64,000 nucleotides of DNA from Pedobacter sp. AJM (GCF_002197755.1 NZ_NHOT01000003.1:930001-994000), one strand, 5' to 3'; positions 51,656 through 60,946 are shown, numbered from the stretch's first letter. Notes: a model not told the origin generated them from the letters alone. A program made the numbers and translations.

Positions 51656-52816
51656 CTAAGTTCCGCTAAAGAAACTGGTCATAACAGACAGTGCATTTTC
51701 ACTATGCATCCTTTCGCCATTTTCAAGAGATTCTTTTGCTTTTGAAGATGCTCTTTCCCGCATTTCTGTTTCATAGTGAGCGATTGCATGCCGAATATCA
51801 TTATACTCTTCTGATAAGAGCATCCGACTCAATTCCAGCGCATCTAGCATGGCCATATTTGCGCCCTCTCCGGCAAATGGCGGCATAAGGTGTGCAGCAT
51901 CACCAATAATGGTCAGATTGGGCATGGCAGCCCAACTTTGGTTCAATGGCATACAGTTGATTGGTCTTACAATATAAGGCATAGCTGCGTGCTCAAATAA
52001 CTCCTGCCAGATTTCATTCCATTCGCTGTATGCTGTTTTAAACCATTCAAGCATCTCTGATTTATCAGAAAAATCCAGACCACTCTTTTCCGCCCAGTTT
52101 GCTTCGGCTTTAAAACTGGCATAAAAACCAATTTCTCCATTCGATTTTTGTCCCATCAGGATATTCTGCTGATTTCCAAATGCCATGATCTTTCCGCCCC
52201 GCAGCATAGCCGAAATCTTCGGGACTTTTTTTTCAGCATCGTAGATATTGCCTTCAAGCATGGTAATACCCGAATAAAAAGGTTGAACATGGGTTAGATA
52301 AGGACGGATTTTTGAATTTGCACCGTCCGAACCGATCACGATATCCGCATATTCATTTGTGCCATCTTTAAAATTTAACAGCCAGCCCTCACCTTGTTTT
52401 TGCATGGCTACAAATTGCCTGTTCCAAACGATGCACGCTGCATCTAAGGCATCAATCAGGATGCTACGCAACACGCCACGATCAATCTCCGGCCGAAAAT
52501 GCTCCTCTCCAAATGCTTCTTCCTGTTTATTTTCGGCGTCGCTGAAAACAATCTCCGCCTGTTCATTGGTAATCGTAGTCTTATCCGCACCTTCCATATA
52601 ATTTTTCCTGAATTCATCCAGTAAACCTGCTTCCCTTAATGCGGCCAGCCCTGAATGTTCATGTAAATCCAGAGGAGATCCCTGCACCCGGGCATTTCTA
52701 TCAACATCTCTTTCATACACTTTTACATTAATATTCTTTTGTTGTAGAAGTCTTGCCAGGGTCAGTCCGCCGGGACCACCCCCTATAATGGCTATTTTTT
52801 TGTTTTCTAACCGCAT
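51656..52816 (-). CDS. TetX-like FAD-dependent monooxygenase
   Basis: This 386-residue protein has the FAD dinucleotide motif IGGGPGGLTLARLL and YERD. Then come LDLHEHSGLAALREAGLL, GSDGANSKIR (DG motif) and GDAAHLMPPFAGEGAN (FAD-contacting GD motif). Order and wording are close to Tet(X), the tetracycline-inactivating enzyme of Bacteroidota, including the LDLH segment. Whether tetracyclines are substrates is not shown by the sequence. It follows an AraC regulator gene by 22 bp, so the two form an operon. Confidence 0.85.
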   Translation of the reverse strand: MRLENKKIAIIGGGPGGLTLARLLQQKNINVKVYERDVDRNARVQGSPLDLHEHSGLAALREAGLLDEFRKNYMEGADKTTITNEQAEIVFSDAENKQEEAFGEEHFRPEIDRGVLRSILIDALDAACIVWNRQFVAMQKQGEGWLLNFKDGTNEYADIVIGSDGANSKIRPYLTHVQPFYSGITMLEGNIYDAEKKVPKISAMLRGGKIMAFGNQQNILMGQKSNGEIGFYASFKAEANWAEKSGLDFSDKSEMLEWFKTAYSEWNEIWQELFEHAAMPYIVRPINCMPLNQSWAAMPNLTIIGDAAHLMPPFAGEGANMAMLDALELSRMLLSEEYNDIRHAIAHYETEMRERASSKAKESLENGERMHSENALSVMTSFFSGT

Positions 52817-52838
52817 AATCGTTATTTATACAGCAAAA

Positions 52839-53588
52839 CTACTCCTCCTTGTAAACCAGGAATTGTAAAAAACGGTCGTTTTTGTTTTTATGGAGTTCTT
52901 TAGGCGATACCCCGGCAAACTGTTTAATTTCTTTAATGAAGTGCGACTGGTCGGTGAAATTAAGTTTTGGATAAAGTTCACCATTTTTAATATCACGAAG
53001 GGAAGCCTGAAAGCGAAGTATCTTGCAATATGATTTTAAGGAGAGCCCAAACTGCTGTTTAAAATAACGGTTGATCTGCCGTTGGCTCCAGAAAATTTCC
53101 TGGGCAAGCACACTGATGGAAATTTCCCCATTGGAAGAAAAGATCAGTTGAAACAACTTTCTTTTCCGCTCATCTATTTTTTCAGGTAAAATGGAATGGA
53201 TTTTCGCTGTTATCTTTTTACAGAATACTTCAAAATTGTTCAGGTCATTGCTGTTGATATTCCAGAAACCTGATGGCAATATTTTCCCGGTATCCAATAG
53301 TTCAGCAATGGGAAAGTGAAACAAGTATTCTATTGCTAATGGATGAAAGCTTACAGAAAAAAAGCTATTCACCTCGGCATCAACATGTTTAGGCTTGGTT
53401 TCCAGTCCAAGCAAGGCAATCTGAAAATCAGCTTCACCAATTTTTGAAAATATCAGGTCAATTTTGCCATTGGGAATGATCACGGCCTGCTCTTGATTGG
53501 AGAAATTTTGCAGAGAGGAGAAACAATATACAAAATCACTGAGCGACTGATCCGGATAGCCAAGTTGAAAATGTAAATCGTTGTTCAT
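52839..53588 (-). CDS. AraC-family transcriptional regulator
   Basis: This 249-residue protein has an N-terminal sensory domain of the type HFQLGYPDQSLSDFVYCFSSLQ... IIPNGKIDLIFSK (DUF6597-like). The C-terminal AraC domain follows with two helix-turn-helix units (ISVLAQEIFWSQRQINRYFKQQFGLSLKSYCKILRFQ and FTDQSHFIKEIKQFAGVSPKELHK). It lies directly upstream of the TetX-like gene on the same strand and probably regulates it. Confidence 0.9.
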   Translation of the reverse strand: MNNDLHFQLGYPDQSLSDFVYCFSSLQNFSNQEQAVIIPNGKIDLIFSKIGEADFQIALLGLETKPKHVDAEVNSFFSVSFHPLAIEYLFHFPIAELLDTGKILPSGFWNINSNDLNNFEVFCKKITAKIHSILPEKIDERKRKLFQLIFSSNGEISISVLAQEIFWSQRQINRYFKQQFGLSLKSYCKILRFQASLRDIKNGELYPKLNFTDQSHFIKEIKQFAGVSPKELHKNKNDRFLQFLVYKEE

Positions 53589-54040
53589 GATGTTAACAAA
53601 AGGTGATTTTTCATCCGCAAATGCTCAAATTTAAATATTCGCAGTTAAAAAATCATGGAGAATTTCTGATACCATAGCAGAGCCTCTATTTTTAGGGATA
53701 GCCAGCTATTTCATTTAAGGCCCATGCCTGAAACCCTACTTAAATATATTTCTCGATCGTTTCAAAAATCTATGACCCCCTGAACATTTACCACCATTTC
53801 TATTTTAAATCAAAGCACACACGATTAAGATTAAAACTACATTAGAAATACATTAATAATTACTTTAAAATACTTATAAAGCGCCTTTTTAATGTAATCA
53901 ATTTGTAGTACCATTACTAAAATATTATATTGCCTGCTTAAAAATTTTGTAAAAGCATCTTTATTGGTCATCACAACTACAAACTGTTATTCATCTATTC
54001 GCAAATTCATTTCTCATATTTTTAAACTAAAAACCCTTTT
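53589..54040. other. 452-bp AT-rich intergenic region
   Basis: This gap separates the divergent AraC and 533-aa lipoprotein genes. It must contain both promoters. No clear boxes, repeats or coding frames were identified. Confidence 0.3.
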
Positions 54041-55642
54041 ATGAAAAAAAACTACCTTTATTCATTGACACTGACATTAAGCTTTTTTACATCTTGCAAA
54101 AAAGATCTTCCTAAAGATATCGAAGCATTAACGAAACCTGGTTCGCAGGCAACGATAAACACGATAACTGGTGTAAACAGTTGTTTCAACTGGGAAACCA
54201 ATCCCTATGTAAGCCTGACAAATGGCCAAACCCGTATTCTTCCATGGTATAATGGTGCAACCACACAAATACCTGATTTCATCTTAAGTGATTACAAAAA
54301 AGAGGAGGGTTGGGAGCTATTATATAATTTTTTAAGCGGTACCGAGAATGGTCAGAATTATTTGTTTTTTTATAATAAGTTTACCGGTATCATTCGTACT
54401 TATTACTTTTTAGCTGATGATGTCACAGCTGGAAGTAACGGTATGTGGGGACTTAGTTTTACCAGTCAGAATGCATTGCTTAATAATGTGGGCTATTTTG
54501 CCACCCCAATTAATGAACTAAGCCAAGATCCATTGGCAATATCAAGCAATTTAAGTTTAGATGCGACTACAAAAGGAATTTCACGCGGCTGGAATGCATT
54601 TGATACCGAAATCACATATGACCCAGATGCCGTTGCCAAAATAATTAAAATGCGTGTATTTTCTACCACCAGTAATATTTCTCAGGTTAGCTTATCCGGT
54701 GATGTGCAGCTAAGCTCAGCCGGAACAATCGTTAGCGTAGGGACGAAGAACGGTTTACAGGACGCTGCTAATTCTGCAGCAAAATCTGGTGGCGATGCAG
54801 CAAAAGACTACATCAAAAGCAAAGTAAAATCTGATAGTTCATCATTTATAAAAAAAATATTTGGCAGTGCCGCAAGTGTTGTGATCGGTGGCGGAGTAAA
54901 AGAGATTATAAACGCCGGCATCAATTTATTATTTGGATCATTCATAGGCAAAAAATCAGAAACAACATCGACTACCCAAAAAATAGAATTTAAAACCAAT
55001 GGTACCATCAACCTGCTTGGAACAATAAGTTCAACATCGGCCAATAATGTATCATCAATTGCAGGCCTTTATACTCCCGGTACACGCCCAGACTTGAGTA
55101 ATTTCCTGCTTCCTTGTTTTGATAAACAGCTTGGTGTTTGGAACCTGGAAAGTAAACCTGTTTTATTAACTTCCCAGCAAGCTACCGGAGGTAATCACCT
55201 GCCACCAGATGATGACCTCTATCAAAGACATTATTTCTTAGATCCCAGTTCAATTAAAGTGAAGATCAACCCTGATCTATTACCGGAGATTGAATCTTAT
55301 GAAGTTAGTACGGATTTGTTTTATTATGATCAATTTAAAGGAAACAGTAACTGGAATAATTCTGTAATGACAGGCCTAATTACTGGCGGGATTTTAGCTT
55401 ACCAGGACGAAGCAAATAAATTTTACCAGGTACAGCATGGTTCATTCACAGAGAACATCAGAGGCCCTATTCCGGTGCCTGGCAACCCAAATGAGGATAA
55501 TGATTTGCCTACTATAACTGTTGGTGGTTTTAATAAAAACTTTGTAGTAAAGGTAACAGTTACTATAATACCCAAAACAGGGTACGATAAAACCCCTATT
55601 GTAATTACCAGGTCTTACATACCTGATTATCAATATTTCTAA
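54041..55642 (+). CDS. unusual large lipoprotein with a central Gly-rich hydrophobic hairpin
   Basis: This 533-residue protein has a lipoprotein signal peptide (FFTSC). An N-terminal beta-rich part follows, rich in Asn, Thr and aromatic residues. An amphipathic stretch around residues 230-265 (Ala/Ser/Lys/Asp) precedes a Gly/Ala/Ile-rich segment (FGSAASVVIGGGVKEIINAG and INLLFGSFIGKK, ~270-305) that could form a membrane hairpin. The C-terminal part is beta-rich. I do not recognise a family. The hydrophobic hairpin amid soluble domains is like those of some pore-forming proteins, but that is only an impression. Confidence 0.7.
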   Translation: MKKNYLYSLTLTLSFFTSCKKDLPKDIEALTKPGSQATINTITGVNSCFNWETNPYVSLTNGQTRILPWYNGATTQIPDFILSDYKKEEGWELLYNFLSGTENGQNYLFFYNKFTGIIRTYYFLADDVTAGSNGMWGLSFTSQNALLNNVGYFATPINELSQDPLAISSNLSLDATTKGISRGWNAFDTEITYDPDAVAKIIKMRVFSTTSNISQVSLSGDVQLSSAGTIVSVGTKNGLQDAANSAAKSGGDAAKDYIKSKVKSDSSSFIKKIFGSAASVVIGGGVKEIINAGINLLFGSFIGKKSETTSTTQKIEFKTNGTINLLGTISSTSANNVSSIAGLYTPGTRPDLSNFLLPCFDKQLGVWNLESKPVLLTSQQATGGNHLPPDDDLYQRHYFLDPSSIKVKINPDLLPEIESYEVSTDLFYYDQFKGNSNWNNSVMTGLITGGILAYQDEANKFYQVQHGSFTENIRGPIPVPGNPNEDNDLPTITVGGFNKNFVVKVTVTIIPKTGYDKTPIVITRSYIPDYQYF

Positions 55643-55648
55643 AAATAG

Positions 55649-55689
55649 AAAACGGAGGACAGCAATAAATTGCTGATCCTCCGTTTTTT
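55649..55689 (+). terminator. strong terminator of the 533-aa lipoprotein gene
   Basis: AAAACGGAGGA pairs with TCCTCCGTTTT, with an inner CAGCAAT/ATTGCTG stem, followed by T6. It lies 7 bp after the stop. Confidence 0.9.
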
Positions 55690-56097
55690 ATACTCAATTT
55701 TATCCTAAATATTCCATTGGTTAGGGGCTATTATAAAATCCTTTCAATAAAGACAAATTTAAAGTTCAGCCATATATTAATGTCCTCTTATGACTTTGTC
55801 GATCTTAGCAATTAAATGTTGGCAGAAAGCGTATTTCACGAGATGGGGAAAATCATTAGGATGGAAAAATCAAGGTTGTTTTTCGAATTACTTTCGTACT
55901 AACAATCATACACATACATCAAAAAACAAAGATTAAGAAATCCTTGTGCACTTCCATTTAGCAGAACACCAATTGTATTGATTACACACATTAATTCCAG
56001 CGCATGCCATTGCTTAAATTGAGTAGCTATAATTTAGATACAAAATTGCATGTCGTGTAGCACAATATGTAATGCGCTAAACCATTTCTATCATGAT
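55690..56097. other. intergenic region without a recognised feature
   Basis: About 400 bp lie between two convergent transcripts. No coding frame of convincing composition, no repeat and no structured element were seen. Confidence 0.3.
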
Positions 56098-57270
56098 TTA
56101 CATGGCCAAAGAGCCTTCGGTTTGTTCAACTATGGGTTCTTCCGCTAATGGCAATACTGCTTGCGTATCCTGCGCTCCAGAATCATCTTTTGTTATGACT
56201 TCTTTCTCTAGCTTACTCACCGCAAAGCCGCAAAGGCTTATAAAAAAAGCGGCACATAAAAACCATGCTAACCGGGTATTCCAATAGCGGTAATTAGACG
56301 TGTACTTGGTTAAAATGGTATTTGAAAGGGGTTTGAGCACTCTTTGTGTATCTAAAGGATATGCACCGCTATCCGTGAAAAATTCATGATTTTTTACAAA
56401 ACCTTTGTACCATACTCTACCTAATGAGTAGCTGGTTAGGGTATCTGATAGGTTAATCTTCCTTTGACGCTGTAACTTTTTAAGATTTAATGGGATTATT
56501 GTAGCATTTGCCATTTGTGTATTGCATTTTACGGGCTCATAATGATCTTCATTCCAGTACATACATCCCTCATCTGCTTTTGGCATTCGAATTGAAGCGG
56601 GACTAGTTTCCCATGCAACAAAAGAGGTCGAGCCAATAAAAAGTAGAAGGATACAGGATATGGTGATGTAGCGGGGGGAGAAGAGACGAATGTATTCCGA
56701 TTCAGGGTTAGATTCCTCTCCGTCTCTATCATTTTCTAGTTCACCACCACTTTGACCTTCTTTCTTGAATTCTTCCTTTTTTGGCTGATCGTCATTTGAA
56801 TCTTCTACTTGAATCGCTTCTTCTTCATTCTTAAGCTCTCCCTCATCAATTGTAACATCATTCGCATCTTCTTCTGGCTTTTTAGCTGCTTCCTCAAAAA
56901 TAAATTTTAATTCTTCTTCGCTAAGTTCTCTCCATTCATTGTAGGATGGAAAATCTATTAACCAGGCAAGAAGCTTAACCAGTCCTTCATCCCTTGTACT
57001 TCTTCCTTCTACCATAAAACTTACCAGCGGTCTGAATTTGTCCAGCTTAAATCTTTCTATACTTCTCACCTGATCATCAAATTGGTTTCGGGGATCGAAA
57101 ATAGACCTAATTAAGTCTTTGTCTTTTTGAGTGTTTTTTCTCAAAAAAACCTCAACACATTCTTTCCTTAACTTTTCTCTGCCGGGTTGATCAAGATTAA
57201 GCGTGAGCCGCTGGCTTTTTCTTTTTACATGATAAAAATCTAGTAGGGATGATTTATACTCTTCAAACAT
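56098..57270 (-). CDS. two-TM protein with acidic linker, unknown function
   Basis: This 390-residue protein has a cytoplasmic helical N-terminal domain (EYKSSLLDFYHVKRKSQRL... ECVEVFLRKN) and a ~60-residue very acidic linker (Asp/Glu/Asn-rich, residues ~130-195). The first membrane segment is ISCILLLFIGSTSFVAWE, followed by a periplasmic loop of about 110 residues with two Cys (GCMYWNEDHYEPVKC). The second membrane segment is WFLCAAFFISLCGFAV, with a short acidic tail. I do not recognise a family. Its promoter carries the shared palindrome. Confidence 0.72.
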   Translation of the reverse strand: MFEEYKSSLLDFYHVKRKSQRLTLNLDQPGREKLRKECVEVFLRKNTQKDKDLIRSIFDPRNQFDDQVRSIERFKLDKFRPLVSFMVEGRSTRDEGLVKLLAWLIDFPSYNEWRELSEEELKFIFEEAAKKPEEDANDVTIDEGELKNEEEAIQVEDSNDDQPKKEEFKKEGQSGGELENDRDGEESNPESEYIRLFSPRYITISCILLLFIGSTSFVAWETSPASIRMPKADEGCMYWNEDHYEPVKCNTQMANATIIPLNLKKLQRQRKINLSDTLTSYSLGRVWYKGFVKNHEFFTDSGAYPLDTQRVLKPLSNTILTKYTSNYRYWNTRLAWFLCAAFFISLCGFAVSKLEKEVITKDDSGAQDTQAVLPLAEEPIVEQTEGSLAM

Positions 57271-57288
57271 TTCTTTAAAAATTTAGCG

Positions 57289-57333
57289 TAAAAATAGGGG
57301 TGGAATTTCCGGAAACTTTACGGTTTTCCGGAA
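57289..57333 (-). promoter_or_regulatory. palindrome-controlled promoter of the 390-aa membrane protein
   Basis: Reading toward the gene, TTCCGG-AAAA-CCGTAA (57333 to 57318) is followed after exactly 21 bp by TATTTTTA (57296 to 57289), a 7/8 match to TAnnTTTG. The gene starts 18 bp later. The promoter-proximal half-site CCGTAA matches the two other sites; the distal half reads TTCCGG instead of TTACGG. Confidence 0.6.
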
Positions 57334-57469
57334 TTATAATGGAAAGAAGGGAAACATCGGAATGTATTGATAATTAATCTTTTGACTCACCCCATATTTG
57401 TATCGTTGATCAGCACAGGTGGCGATTCATTATCAAAGCTAAATAAAAAACTGATTAATAAAAAGAGTA

Positions 57470-57605
57470 GAAATCGCGGTCGTTAGTAGCCGGTTTGGGA
57501 AGCAGTTACTAGCTCCCGCGACAGACACTCATCACTTCCCAAAAATTTCAGAAGGCCTTCTGATTTACAGTTTGTAGCAACCCCCACGCATGGGGCGTGG
57601 GGAAC
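57470..57605 (+). ncRNA. structured leader or RNA element upstream of a small secreted protein
   Basis: Several pairings fall within 136 nt: TCGCGG (57474-57479) with CCGCGA (57516-57521), and TTTGGGAAG (57494-57502) with CTTCCCAAA (57535-57543), which would cross the first as a pseudoknot. There is also a palindrome CAGAAGGCCTTCTG (57550-57563) and an 8-bp GC-rich hairpin (57582-57589 with 57595-57602). It ends 33 bp before the ATG at 57638. No known RNA family was recognised. Confidence 0.4.
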
Positions 57606-57637
57606 TACGTGTACATCACTTTTTAAATTTTTGAATT

Positions 57638-57817
57638 ATGTTTTTACCATATTTTATTGCTCTTTTCTTAGGACTTGTAAGTCCTTCAAATACATCATGC
57701 ACCGGCGGAACATCTACTACTGTAAATGTAACTAATAGTGAAGATGGAGATCCTGGTGATCAGCCTCCAGGTGATGATACTGGTGGGGAAGGTGGCCAAA
57801 TTAAACCGCCTAAATAA
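57638..57817 (+). CDS. small secreted Gly/Asp/Pro-rich protein
   Basis: This is a 59-codon gene. An N-terminal hydrophobic segment (MFLPYFIALFLGLVSPS) ends near Cys21 (NTSC), like a weak lipobox or a signal peptide. The rest is hydrophilic and rich in Thr, Gly, Asp and Pro, with GDPGDQPPGDDTGGEGG. A terminator follows within 15 bp, so it is a single-gene transcript. It lies directly upstream of the TPR kinase and may be a surface signal or a small effector. Function unknown. Confidence 0.55.
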   Translation: MFLPYFIALFLGLVSPSNTSCTGGTSTTVNVTNSEDGDPGDQPPGDDTGGEGGQIKPPK

Positions 57818-57828
57818 TAACAGTAAGT

Positions 57829-57856
57829 TAAGGCGGCAAACTGCCGCCTTATTTAG
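57829..57856 (+). terminator. terminator of the small secreted protein gene
   Basis: TAAGGCGGCA (57829-57838) pairs perfectly with TGCCGCCTTA (57842-57851), followed by TTTAG. The 10-bp stem has a 3-nt loop. Confidence 0.75.
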
Positions 57857-57964
57857 TTTAAAATATCTTTTAAAGTTTAGTTAAATTGAGGCTCAATATT
57901 TTTAATAGATAGCAATAGGTGCATTCCAACATAAATTTCTTTAATTTAGATTAAAATCTAAAAA

Positions 57965-59635
57965 GTGAAGCGCCTCAATATTACAATAATCCCTATTTTA
58001 CTCCTGTTCTCTTGTTTTGATAGAAGCCCCAATGCAAAAACCAAAACAAAAGAGAATAATCCCCTATACGATAAGGCATATCAATACTCAGAAGAGAAAG
58101 AAAACGACAGCGCCTTCTTCTATTTCGATAAAGCAAAAGACCTGTTTATTCAACAAAATGATAGTTTGGGTGTTGCTAAATGCCTTTTAAATATGGCCAT
58201 TATCTCAACAAATAGTGGCGATTATTTTGGTGGACAAGAGTTATCAATAAATGCATCCCCCTTCTTTGATAAAAGGATCTCGAAGCAGCACATATTTATC
58301 AAGTCGAACTTAAACAACCTGGGTTTTGCGTCCGAAAATTTAAAAGATTATAACCAAGCCATTGTATTTTATACAGAAGCATTAAATTATATCACAGGTG
58401 CCAATCCCGAAGCCATTCTCAAAAATAATATCGCAAATATTTACAGAAAAAGAAAGGCTTATCAAAAAGCCATAGCCATCTATCAAAGTGTTTTAGATCA
58501 AAAACTCGACAGGGGTATCTTTGCAAGAATATTATCCAACATCGCCATAACCAAATGGCTTCAAAACCCCAGTTACAAAGCTGCTCCAGAATTATTAAGC
58601 GCGTTAAGAATAAGGAAAAAAGATAATGATTTGCTTGGGATTAATGCGAGTTATGCACACCTTGCCGACTACTACACCGACCGTAAACCCGATTCTGCTT
58701 TATTCTATGCAAATAGAAGATATCAAAATGCTATGGTGATAAACCAGGTTGATGACCGTTTAGAGGGTCTGCAAAAACTAATCAAACTTAGTCCGCCAGC
58801 AGCAACCAAGCAATATTTTCAGACCTATCAAAATCTTAGTGATAGTATACAGACTGTCCGTTCTGCGGCTAAAAATCAATTCGCAGTTATTCGTTACGCC
58901 TCAGAAAAGAATAAAGCAGATTTTCTGAAAGCTCAGGCAGAGAACATTGAGAAACAACAAGACATCCTCTTAAGAAATATAGGCATAGGTGCATTGGTTA
59001 TATGCTTAATATTAGGCTATCTTTTTTACCGAAGGAGGCAAAAAAGTTTAAAACAGGAAAAAGAGATAGAGGTTAAAAAAACCGAACTTAAATATGTTAA
59101 AAAAGTGCATGACGGGGTTGCAAATAAAATATACCAAGTGATGTCGGAAGTAGAAAATGATCATGAGATGAATAAAACTATCCTAGCAGACAAACTTGAA
59201 GTTATTTATAAAATATCCAGAGATCTTTCCTACGAAAACAGCGACATTGATACTAAAGAAGGTTTTGCCAAAGAACTATTGAAAATGTTATACGCCTATT
59301 CATCGGCCAATGTTGACATTGAAATAACGGGTAATGATGAAGAACTATGGAAAAATGTTAAAGCTACTATAAAAGATGAGGTATATCTGATCCTGCAAAA
59401 CCTCATGACAAATATGGGTAAACACAGTGGAGCAGATCGCGTGAGCATCACGTTTGAGCGGAAAGATGCATGTATAACGGTTTCATATTTCGATAATGGT
59501 AAAGGAATGAAGGGAGTGGTCAAAAAAAATGGCTTGAACAATACGGAAACCCGTATTGAAAATATTTCAGGCCGTATTACTTTTGACACCAAGCCTGATG
59601 AAGGACTTGACATTAAATTCTCATTTCCAATTTAA
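57965..59635 (+). CDS. TPR-containing lipoprotein sensor histidine kinase
   Basis: This 556-residue kinase starts with GTG at 57965; no ATG fits, and the signal peptide with lipobox LLFSC begins here. Periplasmic TPR units fill residues ~30-290 (DSAFFYFDKAKDLFIQQND; YNQAIVFYTEALNYI; YQKAIAIYQSVLDQ). A membrane segment lies near 335-355 (IGIGALVICLILGYLFYRRR). A HisKA_3-like dimerisation segment carries the phospho-acceptor in VHDGVANKIYQ. The HATPase_c has LQNLMTNMGKHSGA and YFDNGKGM. It is paired with the response regulator 12 bp downstream. Confidence 0.9.
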   Translation: MKRLNITIIPILLLFSCFDRSPNAKTKTKENNPLYDKAYQYSEEKENDSAFFYFDKAKDLFIQQNDSLGVAKCLLNMAIISTNSGDYFGGQELSINASPFFDKRISKQHIFIKSNLNNLGFASENLKDYNQAIVFYTEALNYITGANPEAILKNNIANIYRKRKAYQKAIAIYQSVLDQKLDRGIFARILSNIAITKWLQNPSYKAAPELLSALRIRKKDNDLLGINASYAHLADYYTDRKPDSALFYANRRYQNAMVINQVDDRLEGLQKLIKLSPPAATKQYFQTYQNLSDSIQTVRSAAKNQFAVIRYASEKNKADFLKAQAENIEKQQDILLRNIGIGALVICLILGYLFYRRRQKSLKQEKEIEVKKTELKYVKKVHDGVANKIYQVMSEVENDHEMNKTILADKLEVIYKISRDLSYENSDIDTKEGFAKELLKMLYAYSSANVDIEITGNDEELWKNVKATIKDEVYLILQNLMTNMGKHSGADRVSITFERKDACITVSYFDNGKGMKGVVKKNGLNNTETRIENISGRITFDTKPDEGLDIKFSFPI

Positions 59636-59647
59636 AAAAGTATAGCC

Positions 59648-60313
59648 ATGTTCAAAAAAGTATTGATAGCAGAAGACCATGAAATTGTTAACCTTTCCCT
59701 TCGTAATGCACTTGCCGATCTGAATATTCCAATCTCAAACCAAGATTATGTATTTTATTGTGATGATGCGTTAACACGTATAGCAAAAGCCTTTAATGAG
59801 GGTAATCCTTACGAACTGATCATTACTGACCTTTCTTTTGACGAAGAATCACCCAAACAAAAAATTGCTGACGGAAGGGCGCTGATCAAAGCTGTAAGGA
59901 CGATACAACCTGATTTAAAGATATTGGTCTTCTCGATTGAAAACCGGGCATTAATTGCAAGCGCACTTTTTAAAGAATTGAATATCGATGCTTTTGTTCC
60001 AAAAGCAAGACATGATGCAAAGGACCTGAAACTGGCTATAGAAAGTATTTATAAAAATAAAAAATACTATTCACCCAATCTTAGGCAAAAACAGGTAAAT
60101 GCCCATACCTTTACCGAGTATGATAAGGCTATTGTTTCTTTGCTGTTAGAAGGGAGAACACAAAAAGAAATGCCCGATCTTTTAAAACAGAAAAAACTTG
60201 AACCTTCCGGCCTCAGCAGTATCGAAAAGCGTATCAACCTGATTAAAACAACTTTAAACATTTCAAACAACGGACAGCTAATTGCCCACTGTATTGCCAA
60301 TAAAATCATCTAA
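59648..60313 (+). CDS. LuxR-type response regulator
   Basis: This 221-residue protein has an N-terminal receiver domain with the acidic pair Glu9/Asp10 in LIAEDHE and the phospho-acceptor Asp61 in LIITDLSFDE. Its Lys is in FVPKARHDAKDL. The C-terminal ~70 residues form a LuxR/FixJ-type helix-turn-helix (YDKAIVSLLLEGRTQKEMPDLL... LSSIEKRINLIKTTLNI). It is an operon partner of the TPR kinase. It lies between two of the three palindrome promoters, making it the leading candidate for the protein that binds them. Confidence 0.88.
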   Translation: MFKKVLIAEDHEIVNLSLRNALADLNIPISNQDYVFYCDDALTRIAKAFNEGNPYELIITDLSFDEESPKQKIADGRALIKAVRTIQPDLKILVFSIENRALIASALFKELNIDAFVPKARHDAKDLKLAIESIYKNKKYYSPNLRQKQVNAHTFTEYDKAIVSLLLEGRTQKEMPDLLKQKKLEPSGLSSIEKRINLIKTTLNISNNGQLIAHCIANKII

Positions 60314-60823
60314 ACTTAGCCACCTTCCGGTGGGCCTCCTTAATATTCGTGAAGTTTTGATCTCTAGATTCTTTCAAACCTCATTACCTTCAATGTTTGA
60401 AAAAAATCAATTTCCATTTACCCAGAAGGATGGCCCATTATCCATCACTTCTGAAAAAGAGTACCTGATCCTTCACTGCAATAGGGATCCTGTCAAAGCC
60501 TGATCTCTGTATAATGTTTTTCAATTTCAGATCAATACTGTAGCTATGTAGGTACTGTCAAAACTGATGGGCATTATCAGTCAATGACTCATACCTTAAC
60601 CTTTAAAAAGTTATAACTGCCATACTTAAAAAAACATAGGTATTTGCTTCATTGTCTGTTGAGAATGGACAGGGCAATCTCTCCTTTTAAACAATCACTT
60701 CTTCCATCTGTCATCTTTAGGTAATTGATTTCGCCTGGCTACTATATGGCTCAAAATTTCATGGAATTTAACAAGTTAAGGTTTACCGCACATAAATTAA
60801 AGTTTCCATTTAAGCTTACCAAA
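60314..60823. other. intergenic region upstream of the orphan terminator
   Basis: About 500 bp with a short frame at 60282-60503 that overlaps the regulator's end; it has no family resemblance. No gene is supported. Because a strong terminator lies at the far end, a small RNA gene may be hidden here. Confidence 0.3.
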
Positions 60824-60869
60824 AAGGGTCATTTCTTTATCTTATAGATAAAGAAATGACCCTTCTTTT
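60824..60869 (+). terminator. strong orphan terminator (19-bp perfect stem)
   Basis: AAGGGTCATTTCTTTATCT (60824-60842) pairs perfectly with 60846-60864 across a 3-nt loop and is followed by CTTTT. On the minus strand it is also followed by TTTTT-like sequence. It lies 510 bp past the regulator stop and 150 bp before the DUF4236 gene, with no gene directly upstream. Confidence 0.75.
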
Positions 60870-60946
60870 GAATATACTTACTGTCTAAATGCATAGCTAA
60901 TGCACTATAAATCAGCCTACACCTTTTAAAAAAATAGTTTATCATT

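Noticed and set aside
60282..60503. 73-codon frame overlapping the end of the response regulator
   Set aside because: Its first part is an alternative frame of the regulator gene, and the rest has no family-like pattern.
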